The translations under genes were made by a program, and so were the position numbers. The notes beneath the pieces are model-generated. The model was not told the origin of the DNA. It made no database searches and saw only the letters and a program-made list of their open reading frames with translations. This document shows, piece after piece, positions 41,992-50,306 of a DNA stretch of 61,443 bases; the stretch's first letter is position 1, and every line of letters starts with the position of its first letter. Source of the DNA: an uncultured Butyrivibrio sp. (lineage in GTDB: Bacteria; Bacillota; Clostridia; Lachnospirales; Lachnospiraceae); contig CAMVLM010000003.1 in assembly GCA_947168335.1 (NCBI GenBank), positions 1 through 61,443 of the forward strand, written 5' to 3'.

Positions 41992-43185
41992 TTATTTGCC
42001 ATAGGTGAAATCATTTATTTCCATGTAGGAAAGCTCTCCGTCATCCTGTCCCAGGGCTTTCTTAATGAAATGAGCAAGAGCGGTAGCGTATATCTGTCTG
42101 CCCTTCTCTTTGTAATGAAGCCCATCCTGCAGATAATCATCTACAGTAGTGATCTTGAGGTCGAAATATGTCGCATACATGGTATCCATATATACCAGTC
42201 CCTCATCATCAGCAAAATTGCCGCAGATGTCAGCGTATTCAGCAAGTGTTCCTATTCCCTTACTTACTGTGTAGCTGTCTCCGATAACAAAACCATCAGC
42301 ATTGTACCACATGCAATATGAAGGTCCGCAGATCAGGAATTGTGCATTGGGGCTTATCTCTTTAAGTGTGTTTACACCTACGTTCAATGCACCTTTGTAA
42401 GAATGGATATCGTAAGCGGAATCCGCATTATGGAGATCCTTGCCGTTGATATAGTCATTTGCACCATACTCTATAACATAGAGGTCTACCTTGGCAGGAT
42501 TTACTGCCTTAAGATCTTCTGCTGCCGGATACTTATCCAGATATGATGTGTCATTAACCTTACCAGCGAGGGCGTAGCACATTGCTACAAAGCATGTATC
42601 TGTCATTGTGCTGGGTTCCGGATCGCCACCGCGCTCTAATGATGCAGCAGTTCCGCCTATTGCAAGATTGTAGTATTTAACATTATCCAGAAGTGCACAT
42701 GTATATGCCGGTATAGAAGAACCGGTTCCTCTTGCATTATCAAACTGGCTGTCACCCATAAATACTATAGTTGTCTTACCATCATCCTCAGAAGAAGCAG
42801 CTTCATCAGCCTTATTTGCATCCTCCTGAACCGGCTGTGTAACTTCCTCTGCTTTTATTTCAGGTTCAACTATTTCTTCAGGTTCATATGATGTAGCAGC
42901 CTCAGCGGAAGATGTTTCCGAGCCTGCCTCATTTGATGAATTCTCCTGCACAGCAGAATCCGTCGATGCTGCGTTATCAGATGATGCCTCTCCTGAAGCC
43001 TCACTTGTCTGCTCAGTAGAATCAGACGCTGTGCTTGCTGCACTGTCAGCCAGCTCTGAAACCACATCACCCACTGTGCTCTCAGCATTATTGGCATCAT
43101 CGGTTACTTTGCTTGTTCTATTCGCACATCCAACTGCAGACGCCAGCATAAGCGTAGTCAGTACTAATGCGACCTGTTTTCTCAT
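41992..43185 (-). CDS. SGNH/GDSL hydrolase lipoprotein
   Basis: A 397-residue secreted lipoprotein. The signal peptide ends in a lipobox-like AVGC with Cys 20. A long Ser/Ala/Glu/Asp-rich linker (about 21-135) lets the catalytic domain reach out from the membrane. The SGNH domain is complete: FMGDSQFD (Ser about 145), LAIGGTA, EYGANDY and the late DGLHYKEKG with Asp and His. The enzyme is probably a glycan esterase, plausibly removing acyl groups added by the two MBOAT modules, but the substrate is inferred. It has its own promoter (43239-43267), a GGGAGG site and a strong terminator, so it is a single-gene unit. Confidence 0.9.
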   Translation of the reverse strand: MRKQVALVLTTLMLASAVGCANRTSKVTDDANNAESTVGDVVSELADSAASTASDSTEQTSEASGEASSDNAASTDSAVQENSSNEAGSETSSAEAATSYEPEEIVEPEIKAEEVTQPVQEDANKADEAASSEDDGKTTIVFMGDSQFDNARGTGSSIPAYTCALLDNVKYYNLAIGGTAASLERGGDPEPSTMTDTCFVAMCYALAGKVNDTSYLDKYPAAEDLKAVNPAKVDLYVIEYGANDYINGKDLHNADSAYDIHSYKGALNVGVNTLKEISPNAQFLICGPSYCMWYNADGFVIGDSYTVSKGIGTLAEYADICGNFADDEGLVYMDTMYATYFDLKITTVDDYLQDGLHYKEKGRQIYATALAHFIKKALGQDDGELSYMEINDFTYGK

Positions 43186-43238
43186 TAACAGTTCCTCCCA
43201 AACGTTATTTCCACATATTTATAACCACCGAATCAGAT

Positions 43239-43267
43239 ATTATCATTTTTTCAGGTGGTTTTTTCAA
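43239..43267 (-). promoter_or_regulatory. promoter of the SGNH lipoprotein gene
   Basis: On the minus strand, TTGAAA (43267-43262), 17-base spacer, GATAAT (43244-43239). The predicted leader is about 45 bases long. Confidence 0.55.
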
Positions 43268-43311
43268 AAAACGCAAAAATTTAAGGAAATCTTAAACATT
43301 AATACAAAACA

Positions 43312-44253
43312 TTACTTTTTCAATTTACTCTTTTTCTCTGAGTGCAGACTGATGAGTCTCATCTCAAATTCTCTTCTGTGATTCAGTGTCAGATTATTGA
43401 GAATTATTCCTGCAAACAAAGACAAAATTGCTGAAAGCATTACAAATCCGCATACTATCAGTGTCGGGAATCGCTCAACCAGACCGGTCTCCAGATACTC
43501 AGCAAAAAGCGGAATGAAAAATACGATTGAAACCACAGCAAGAATAATCGCGAGGAAAGAAAAAAATCCCATCGGCTTGTAATCCCTGTAGAGTCTTGCA
43601 ATCGTTAGTAGAACCCTCATTCCATCAGAATAAGTATTGAGTTTTGATTCTGATCCTGCGGGTCTGTCGCGGAACTCAATGATATAGTTCTCAATCTGCA
43701 TGTGGTTATTTACCGCATGAATTGTCATTTCAGTCTCTATCTCAAAGCCTGTTGAAAGCACCGGAAATGTTTTCGCAAATTCGTAACTAAATGCTCTAAA
43801 TCCCGTCATCACATCCCTGATATCACAATCAAAAAGCTTATTTATGCTGCCCCTTACGAGGCTGTTTCCAAAATTATGAAAGGGTCTTTTATTCTCTGTG
43901 AAATATGTGGATGACAGTCTGTCCCCCACTACCATATCTGCATGCTTCTCAAGCACCAGTTCGCACATACCCGGCGCAGAATCCATGGGATATGTATCAT
44001 CACCATCTACCATTATGTAGCACTCAGCATCTATCTCTCTGAACATTCTGCGGATTACATTGCCCTTGCCCTGCACATACTCATGTCTGACAATTGCGCC
44101 TGCTGCCTTTGAAATCTCGGAAGTTCTGTCAGTTGAATTATTATCATATACATAAATAACGGCCTCAGGCAGTGCTGCCTTAGAATCCCTGATAACCTTC
44201 TCTATAGTCTGTTCTTCGTTATAGCATGGTATCAATACTGCTATCTTGTCCAT
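43312..44253 (-). CDS. DPM1-like GT2 glycosyltransferase with two C-terminal membrane helices
   Basis: A 313-residue protein with IAVLIPCYNEEQTIEKV, VYDNNSTDRTSE, YVQGKGNVIRRMF and the metal motif VDGDDTYP, followed by DVMTGFRAFS. Two helices (about 228-250 and 262-285) anchor it. This type transfers glucose, mannose or another sugar from a nucleotide to polyprenyl phosphate. It lies between the SGNH lipoprotein and a large GT-C-like membrane protein (44273-46048), a natural donor-maker and user pair. It is distinct from the GtrB-like enzyme at 29883. Confidence 0.92.
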   Translation of the reverse strand: MDKIAVLIPCYNEEQTIEKVIRDSKAALPEAVIYVYDNNSTDRTSEISKAAGAIVRHEYVQGKGNVIRRMFREIDAECYIMVDGDDTYPMDSAPGMCELVLEKHADMVVGDRLSSTYFTENKRPFHNFGNSLVRGSINKLFDCDIRDVMTGFRAFSYEFAKTFPVLSTGFEIETEMTIHAVNNHMQIENYIIEFRDRPAGSESKLNTYSDGMRVLLTIARLYRDYKPMGFFSFLAIILAVVSIVFFIPLFAEYLETGLVERFPTLIVCGFVMLSAILSLFAGIILNNLTLNHRREFEMRLISLHSEKKSKLKK

Positions 44254-44272
44254 CTCTTACCCCTTACAAAAA

Positions 44273-46048
44273 TCATAATTCATATACATAGATCACATAG
44301 GGAGTACTTTCATCACTGTATGTTCCTTTAAGTGTCAGATTTTTCTCCCCTGCGTTTGATATCTCTATTCTGGAAAAAATGTATTTACAGGACAGATCCT
44401 TAAGCGCTTCCGTATCAATATAAATATTGTTGTCCGTAACGCCTGCATAGCTTCTTGTTGCCATTACGATCGAATCATCTGTTCCCGAATACAGATAACA
44501 TCTTGCTCCCCAATCATCAAAGAACACCCTTGAATTCTCTTTTCTCTCAAGTGCAGGAGCAATTACTTTTCTGAAAGCATCCTTATATTCCTGTGAATAG
44601 AATCCCAGATATCCGTCAAGCGTTGAAATACCGTTATATTCCAGGATTGCCGGATGAATACCGTAGGCAACTGACCACTGATCTTCCTTGTAATCAAGCT
44701 CGTTTTTTATTTTATCAAATAGCTTCTCCGAATAAAACTCTCTGTAACTGAGTCGGTCTACTTCATGTCCTGTTTTTATTCTGTAAGCCGTTCCGAAAGC
44801 CGTGTCATAAACATCATTGTAATGACCGGATGCCAGAAGAATCACAAATACTGATACAACCGGAATGATCAAAGAAACTGTCTTCAATAATACTGCCCCG
44901 TTTTTATCAGCCACTCCAAGGCTCTCTGCCTTTATAAAAAGTCTTCTGGAAATAATGAACAGAGAAGCGTACCACAAAAACGGACTGAAAAATACCGTTC
45001 TGTTAAACTGCCATCCAGTAAGAGGCGGAACTAATGTTGCCACCAGATTTCTCATGCCCTCGCTGTAATATATACCGTATACAACACTGTTAAAAACAAG
45101 CAGAAGGGCAAAGAAATTATAGATATCCGTAAATATCCCCTTAATATTCTTTTTAATTACATAGTTCACATTCAGAATCACAAAATATATTGCGCATACC
45201 GGAAGAACGAATTTGGTATGTGCATCATCCGCATGCATCATGCCGTTTTTCCAGACATCAAATATCTCACCGGATATCTGTGAAAGAGTCATATTGGCAT
45301 CTTTCATGGTACTTCTTATAGTCACCTCATCAGAAAACAGCATTGTTCCGAAAAGTCTGTATTCCAGCACCGCATATCCCAGACCAAGAACTGCAACCGC
45401 AAGCATTAGTGAAAAAGAAGGCTTTCTGTCGCTTATCCATCTCCAGATGATCGCAAGCACAAGATATCCCAGTATAAACATTCCAAAATATGAAAAATAG
45501 GAAACCACCGGATACAGGAACAAAAGTGCATAGTACTTCCAGACACTCCTGGATAACCCCTGTCTGTATATTCTCCTTAGCAGGAAAATTACAAGCGGAA
45601 TGGATGCAAAACATATTCCAAATGCGGGAAACAGATTGAGAATGCCATAGGAAAATGCGCATATCCATGTTATGGCATCAGACTTTTGGCCGAAATCCTT
45701 AGCCAGCAGGATACATGAGACCATGGCTACGATAACTTTGAGTATATAGCCCAGAATATATGCATAATAAGCGGGAAAAATCTCAAACAATACAGAATAG
45801 AGATAGAACTCTCCCGGAAGATTATCTCTGCTGATACCTCCAAGGAATGGAACAAGTGCATCATGGGCAAAAAAAGTCCCTGTATTCTGCATCATCTTAT
45901 ACTGAGCCACAAAGAGATCCAGATTATCATGCACAGCAATATAGCTGTTTTCGCCAACTATCATGTACATTGCAAAAACAGCTATTAAATACAAAACTAT
46001 AAGACAGATATACCACCTGGAAACTATTTTTCCAAAGATTCCCCTCAT
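44273..46048 (-). CDS. large polytopic membrane protein, GT-C/YfhO-like (DUF6044-like)
   Basis: A 591-residue protein with about eleven membrane helices over residues 12-410 and a C-terminal outside domain of about 170 residues. The first outside loop, VHDNLDLFVAQYK (about 38-50), has an acidic pair at the place where GT-C enzymes keep their catalytic acid. The tail starts after a HYNDVYD segment and contains YNGISTLDGYLGFYS, as in YfhO-type proteins. I believe it matches DUF6044, not confirmed. The gene begins with AGGAAG and follows the radical SAM gene by three bases. It probably transfers a sugar from a polyprenyl phosphate made by the DPM1-like enzyme next to it. Confidence 0.75.
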   Translation of the reverse strand: MRGIFGKIVSRWYICLIVLYLIAVFAMYMIVGENSYIAVHDNLDLFVAQYKMMQNTGTFFAHDALVPFLGGISRDNLPGEFYLYSVLFEIFPAYYAYILGYILKVIVAMVSCILLAKDFGQKSDAITWICAFSYGILNLFPAFGICFASIPLVIFLLRRIYRQGLSRSVWKYYALLFLYPVVSYFSYFGMFILGYLVLAIIWRWISDRKPSFSLMLAVAVLGLGYAVLEYRLFGTMLFSDEVTIRSTMKDANMTLSQISGEIFDVWKNGMMHADDAHTKFVLPVCAIYFVILNVNYVIKKNIKGIFTDIYNFFALLLVFNSVVYGIYYSEGMRNLVATLVPPLTGWQFNRTVFFSPFLWYASLFIISRRLFIKAESLGVADKNGAVLLKTVSLIIPVVSVFVILLASGHYNDVYDTAFGTAYRIKTGHEVDRLSYREFYSEKLFDKIKNELDYKEDQWSVAYGIHPAILEYNGISTLDGYLGFYSQEYKDAFRKVIAPALERKENSRVFFDDWGARCYLYSGTDDSIVMATRSYAGVTDNNIYIDTEALKDLSCKYIFSRIEISNAGEKNLTLKGTYSDESTPYVIYVYEL

Positions 46049-46051
46049 TAA

Positions 46052-47047
46052 TCAGTCTTCCTTCTTTATGAGTTTCATTCTCTGCTGACCGCCAAGCTTG
46101 TTGGGATCTCTGCCCTCCAGAATAGCCTTGACCATTGTCATTCGGAAACCGGCATCAATGAAGTCACAGTGTTTGCAGAAAGGCTCGTTCTGACGTCCAC
46201 TTGCAATCTTTCTTCTGACTTCCATGAATTTCTCAGAAGCCCAGCCATCCTTAAGGCTTGTGTTATTGAGATCTGCGTACTCAGTAACCTCGTAATTATC
46301 ACAGCAGCAAAGTCCAAGCTTGCCGTTAGGCATAATCCACATATCTGTGAAGGGAAGAAGACATGTCTCCTTGATAACCTTCTCTGTGGCCTGCTTGTTG
46401 GGTGCAGATCCGGCTCTGTTTGTAAGAACCTCCTGCAGATATCTCATCTGAATCTCGATATCAAGGCCCTTAAACTCTTCGGGATTTGCCTTAACATAGT
46501 TATAAAGCTCCTGAATATTATCATGAAGCTTGAATTCCATACTGTAGTTATTGATGATGAGCTGGTTGATATAAGGCTTGATCTCCTTAACCTTATCAAT
46601 ATTCAGGATAAGTCCGTTTGTGCTCATGAAAATAAAGCAGTCAGGAAGCTTCTCTCTGGCATATTTATGACGCTCAACAATCTTCTTATCAAGAAGAGGC
46701 TCATTGTTTCCGTAAAGTGTAAGATGTCCCTTGTAACCCCAGTCAGCAAGCTGATCAATGATGCTCTTGTAAAGCTCATCATCAATTGTGCAAAGAGGGC
46801 GCTTCTCAGCATGAACATTAGCTGTACAGAAAGCACAGGTGGAATTACACCTGTTGATAGTCTCTATATTAACAACATTTGGCATGGGAACTTCAGGAGC
46901 ATTCATGAAATAATCAATGTACTGCTGCTGAGACTGATGTCTTGTCACAAACTGAAGTTTAAGATATGCTTCGCTGGCAAGCATAGGGAAATGCTTTCTC
47001 GCAAACCATCCGAATTTACCCATGAAACTGTTAATTTTAATCGGCAT
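46052..47047 (-). CDS. radical SAM protein with SPASM-type C-terminal cluster region
   Basis: A 331-residue enzyme. The radical SAM motif CNSTCAFC gives Cys 67, 71 and 74 for the 4Fe-4S cluster that cleaves S-adenosylmethionine. LTLYGNNEPLLDKK is the downstream core strand. A C-terminal cysteine set (CLLPFTD, LGLCCCDN, FCKHCDF) marks a SPASM-like auxiliary cluster. I start at 47047, where GGAGG precedes the ATG; a longer frame to 47077 is rejected. It is first in a transcript with the GT-C-like and DPM1-like genes. SPASM enzymes often modify peptides, but no precursor peptide was seen. In glycan loci related proteins may act on sugars. Substrate unknown. Confidence 0.9.
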   Translation of the reverse strand: MPIKINSFMGKFGWFARKHFPMLASEAYLKLQFVTRHQSQQQYIDYFMNAPEVPMPNVVNIETINRCNSTCAFCTANVHAEKRPLCTIDDELYKSIIDQLADWGYKGHLTLYGNNEPLLDKKIVERHKYAREKLPDCFIFMSTNGLILNIDKVKEIKPYINQLIINNYSMEFKLHDNIQELYNYVKANPEEFKGLDIEIQMRYLQEVLTNRAGSAPNKQATEKVIKETCLLPFTDMWIMPNGKLGLCCCDNYEVTEYADLNNTSLKDGWASEKFMEVRRKIASGRQNEPFCKHCDFIDAGFRMTMVKAILEGRDPNKLGGQQRMKLIKKED

Positions 47048-47082
47048 TAAACAATCCTCCATCAATAAATAAAGCAAAGTTG

Positions 47083-47110
47083 ATTATAACATAAGAAGAT
47101 ATTTTTTCAA
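47083..47110 (-). promoter_or_regulatory. promoter of the radical SAM operon
   Basis: On the minus strand, TTGAAA (47110-47105), 16-base spacer, TATAAT (47088-47083), with a TGT extension directly before the -10. It is back-to-back with the plus-strand promoter at 47128-47156. Confidence 0.65.
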
Positions 47111-47127
47111 CCACATCCAAAGTTTGA

Positions 47128-47156
47128 TTGACTAAGCATAAGCTGTTTCCTATAAT
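47128..47156 (+). promoter_or_regulatory. promoter of the GT39-like gene
   Basis: TTGACT (47128-47133), 17-base spacer, TATAAT (47151-47156). Start of transcription is predicted near 47163, about 40 bases before the ATG. Confidence 0.7.
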
Positions 47157-47201
47157 GAAATAGCGCTAATCAAGTGTAAATCCACTATTTTGGAGTTCAA
47201 T

Positions 47202-49085
47202 ATGGTGATCTATAATATTTGTTTTGGTATTATCTATCTTTTAATTGCAATCACATCATTTTTTCTCTGGTTTAAAAAAGACAAAGTTGTTTCACACGTA
47301 AATATATCCAACGTATCTTTCAACCGCATCTACACTATCATTCTTCCGGTTGCAGTTATCGTTCTGGGATTCGTTATAAGGCTTCACATGATAGGGCAGC
47401 TTCCTGCAGGGCTTCATCAGGATGAGGCTTCCATCGGATACGAGTCCTATATTCTTGCAAATTACGGTGTGGACAGGGATGGTAATACTTTTCCCGTATA
47501 CCCGATAACATACGGTTCAGGCGGCGGTAGTCCTCTTATGATCTATCTCAACGTGCTGACTACTTACCTGTTCGGATCAGGCGTCCTTACCCTTCGTATG
47601 CTGCCTGCCATTTTGGGAGCACTTACTCTGCCTGTCTTTTTCCTTACCATGAAGGTACTTTGCAAAGATGAGGTTATCAGCAATTCTGCGGACTTATCCC
47701 TGTCCCAGATAAACGGAGAGTATTTATGGCTTCCTCTGGTCACACTCTGTATTATCACATTCTGCCCCTGGCATGTAATGCTTTCAAGATGGAGCCTTGA
47801 TTGCAATACCACACCTTTTTTTGTGTGCCTGTCTTTGTTATTGTTCGCCATGGGCGCATATCGCCAGAAGGCTTCCAGCTCCTTTGCTAACATAGGAACT
47901 CTTTTTTCATCCTCGGACAGTAAAAAGAGGCGTTCACTTCATGCCTCGGATCCCGGAGCCACACTTCTATTTTCTCTGTCAGCCATTTGCTACGCCATAT
48001 GTCTGTACAGCTACGGTGCAACAACCATCGTAATCCCGATCCACCTGCTTGTAATATCCATATTCTGTGTGAAAACCGGAAGAATGTCAGAGTTACAGAT
48101 TACCCTGGGTATAATTCTTTTCCTTATAGTATCAATACCGCTTGCCCTGTTTTATGCGGTTAATTATTTCGGACTGCCCGAAATCACCACACCTTACTTT
48201 ACGATCGGATCATTCACTGCAAAAAGAGCAGTTTTTGTTTCCGGCACAGGCTTTGCAGCAGCAATAATAAATAATCTCAGAATAATTATCCTGAATCTAA
48301 GCACAGGTAACAGCTCAGAGCAGATTTTAAGCTATATACCGGGATTTGCACCACTGTTATCTTTCACATTCCCCTTTACCATCGTGGGAATTGGTGTAAG
48401 CGCGTGCAGACTTAGAAAAGGCGAAATTATCGATGTTTTTATGGCAAGCATCTTTGTTCCTTCACTTTTATTCGGTCTTTTTGTAGAAGAGGATATTACC
48501 CGCATGGTACTCATTTTCATGCCTGTAATATATTATCTCGCCAGAGGTTTTATTTTTACCACTTCCGAATTTACCGAAATGGAGAAAAGAGCTGATAAAA
48601 AAAGCACTCAATTCGCAGCTGTTGTCCTCAAATCCATCGCTCCCGCTATTTTCTTTGTGGGTGCAACAATATTTTTGAATGTATACTTTACATCCTATAA
48701 CAGCATGAGCAGCGATGCTTTCATGCCCGGCTATGGAGACGCCTGCGCTTTTGCCGAATCTGTTTCAAAGGACGACACTCACATCTATTCCACCTACGAG
48801 CATGTATCTGCGCCTTTTATGGTGGCACTTTATTATACAAAAACATCGCCCTATGATTTTGTAAACACCGTACATTACAAGGATCCCACCGCAGAATTCA
48901 GGATAGCTGATTCCTTTGGTAAATGGACCTTTGGTCTGCCGGAAGATTTTGAGCAAAAAATTACCTCCTACAAAGAGGAGGGTAATATTTTTGTACTCCA
49001 CAAAAGTGAGCTTGATAGATATAATATCAGTACCGAAAACGGCTACGAAATCCGTTACTTTGCAGACTTTGTCGTGGTCAGATGA
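47202..49085 (+). CDS. GT39/ArnT-like membrane glycosyltransferase
   Basis: A 627-residue GT-C enzyme with about twelve membrane helices and a soluble C-terminal tail. The first outside loop is LPAGLHQDEASIGYES, with the Asp-Glu pair expected for a PMT_2/ArnT-type catalytic acid, and TYGSGGGSPLMIYLN follows. The start at 47202 has GGAG six bases upstream; a TTG at 47190 is in frame but overlaps the ribosome binding site. Such enzymes take a sugar from polyprenyl phosphate and put it on a lipid, protein or glycan outside the membrane. It has its own strong promoter and is one of few plus-strand genes here. Its 3' end overlaps the convergent gene by 31 bases. Confidence 0.88.
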   Translation: MVIYNICFGIIYLLIAITSFFLWFKKDKVVSHVNISNVSFNRIYTIILPVAVIVLGFVIRLHMIGQLPAGLHQDEASIGYESYILANYGVDRDGNTFPVYPITYGSGGGSPLMIYLNVLTTYLFGSGVLTLRMLPAILGALTLPVFFLTMKVLCKDEVISNSADLSLSQINGEYLWLPLVTLCIITFCPWHVMLSRWSLDCNTTPFFVCLSLLLFAMGAYRQKASSSFANIGTLFSSSDSKKRRSLHASDPGATLLFSLSAICYAICLYSYGATTIVIPIHLLVISIFCVKTGRMSELQITLGIILFLIVSIPLALFYAVNYFGLPEITTPYFTIGSFTAKRAVFVSGTGFAAAIINNLRIIILNLSTGNSSEQILSYIPGFAPLLSFTFPFTIVGIGVSACRLRKGEIIDVFMASIFVPSLLFGLFVEEDITRMVLIFMPVIYYLARGFIFTTSEFTEMEKRADKKSTQFAAVVLKSIAPAIFFVGATIFLNVYFTSYNSMSSDAFMPGYGDACAFAESVSKDDTHIYSTYEHVSAPFMVALYYTKTSPYDFVNTVHYKDPTAEFRIADSFGKWTFGLPEDFEQKITSYKEEGNIFVLHKSELDRYNISTENGYEIRYFADFVVVR

Positions 49086-50281
49086 TCAGTATTCAAAACC
49101 TTTATTCCAAGATAAACAAAGGCTGTCAGCTCCAGAGCAGAAATTACAGTCATGGAAAGATTTGGATATCTGAACAGAACTATTACATACACAAGGAATG
49201 AGCTTACATTCATTGCTATGGCGATGGGTATAAGCTCTTTTTTTATGCCCAAACAAAGAGCAGTCATCAGAAGAACAATGGCATAATCATATCGCTCATG
49301 CATTCCCGGCAGGAACATACAACAGGTCCATCCCATGAAAAGTCCAAGCAGAAGCATGTTTTCTGCACTTTCAAATGCCTCTCTGTGATGATATGCATAA
49401 ACTGCGATCAGAATCATCATCGCCGCAACAAGCGCAATAGCAGGCACCTTTAATATTTCACTGAAATCATCAAGGCCGAAATTATAAACATTCGGATAAT
49501 AAGAAACCATTCCGTAACCTTCAGTCTGAACCTCGTTTGTCTGGGAAAGGTAAGCCAGATAGGTGGCCTTGATTCCTTTTCTGCACAAAACCGAAGGAAG
49601 TCCCATCAGCAGGTAAATAAATGGAATCCATAAAAACTCCAGGATGCTGAATTTTCTTTTGATGATGTACACCACAAGAAACATCGGTATAAAGAATATC
49701 GCCTGAAGCTTGAATCCGAAAGCTATCGCCAGAAATACAAAAGCCCATCTGTAGTTTTCGCTAAGCAGGTGGTAAACCGATATCACAAGAAAAACAACAT
49801 AGATGGCATCGCACTGCTTCCACAGCGCTCCATTAAAGAGAACAAACGGAAGAAACAGCGTACAGACTCCTATAAAACCCGCACCTCTTTCACTGATGAC
49901 ATTTTCTTTTCCGCTCTTTGAAATTAAGAGTTTTACTATTCTGAAAATATAATATGCACTTACAAATTCAGCTATGGTCGAGAATACAGTAATTGGAACA
50001 TAGGGCTCGCAGGGAAAAAGTGAACATATGGCATACATCACATTGTAGGGAACATAGTAATCTCCTATGCTCTTTCCGAGTCCAGCAATTATTCCGTATT
50101 CTCTGTAACTGTTAACCCAGTCAAGGTAATAGGTATTGTAATCAGGGGAAAGCTCTGTTTCCGGCATTAGACACAACCTTGCAGCCACCGCAAGAACGAG
50201 CAAAAGTCCCATTGCGACAGCATCAAGATGCTTATCTATAAGATTTCCCAAAAACTTATCAAGTTTTGTCTGCTTATCCAC
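49055..50281 (-). CDS. GT-C-type membrane glycosyltransferase, mannosyltransferase-like
   Basis: A 408-residue protein with about ten helices. SPDYNTYYLDWVNSYREYG (about 44-62) places an Asp in the first outside loop, and LFNGALWKQCDAIYV resembles the WGQxD segment of DUF2029/PIG-M-like mannosyltransferases. It starts with GTG after TTAGGATTTA. It is the last gene of the transcript epimerase, aminotransferase, DUF6056-like, GT-C. Its end overlaps the plus-strand GT39-like gene. The donor is probably a polyprenyl-phosphate sugar. Acceptor unknown. Confidence 0.82.
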   Translation of the reverse strand: MDKQTKLDKFLGNLIDKHLDAVAMGLLLVLAVAARLCLMPETELSPDYNTYYLDWVNSYREYGIIAGLGKSIGDYYVPYNVMYAICSLFPCEPYVPITVFSTIAEFVSAYYIFRIVKLLISKSGKENVISERGAGFIGVCTLFLPFVLFNGALWKQCDAIYVVFLVISVYHLLSENYRWAFVFLAIAFGFKLQAIFFIPMFLVVYIIKRKFSILEFLWIPFIYLLMGLPSVLCRKGIKATYLAYLSQTNEVQTEGYGMVSYYPNVYNFGLDDFSEILKVPAIALVAAMMILIAVYAYHHREAFESAENMLLLGLFMGWTCCMFLPGMHERYDYAIVLLMTALCLGIKKELIPIAIAMNVSSFLVYVIVLFRYPNLSMTVISALELTAFVYLGIKVLNTDHLTTTKSAK

Positions 50282-50306
50282 TAAATCCTAATCCTCCGAA
50301 TCAGTT

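Noticed and set aside
43223..43264. plus-strand terminator-like hairpin AACCACC/GGTGGTT with T run
   Set aside because: No plus-strand gene precedes it, the loop is over 20 bases long, and the same bases serve as the promoter of the minus-strand lipoprotein gene.
46169..47050. 293-codon plus-strand open frame
   Set aside because: It lies fully opposite the radical SAM gene, has no ribosome binding site or recognisable family, and its Leu/Asn/Lys-rich sequence is what an antisense frame of that gene gives.
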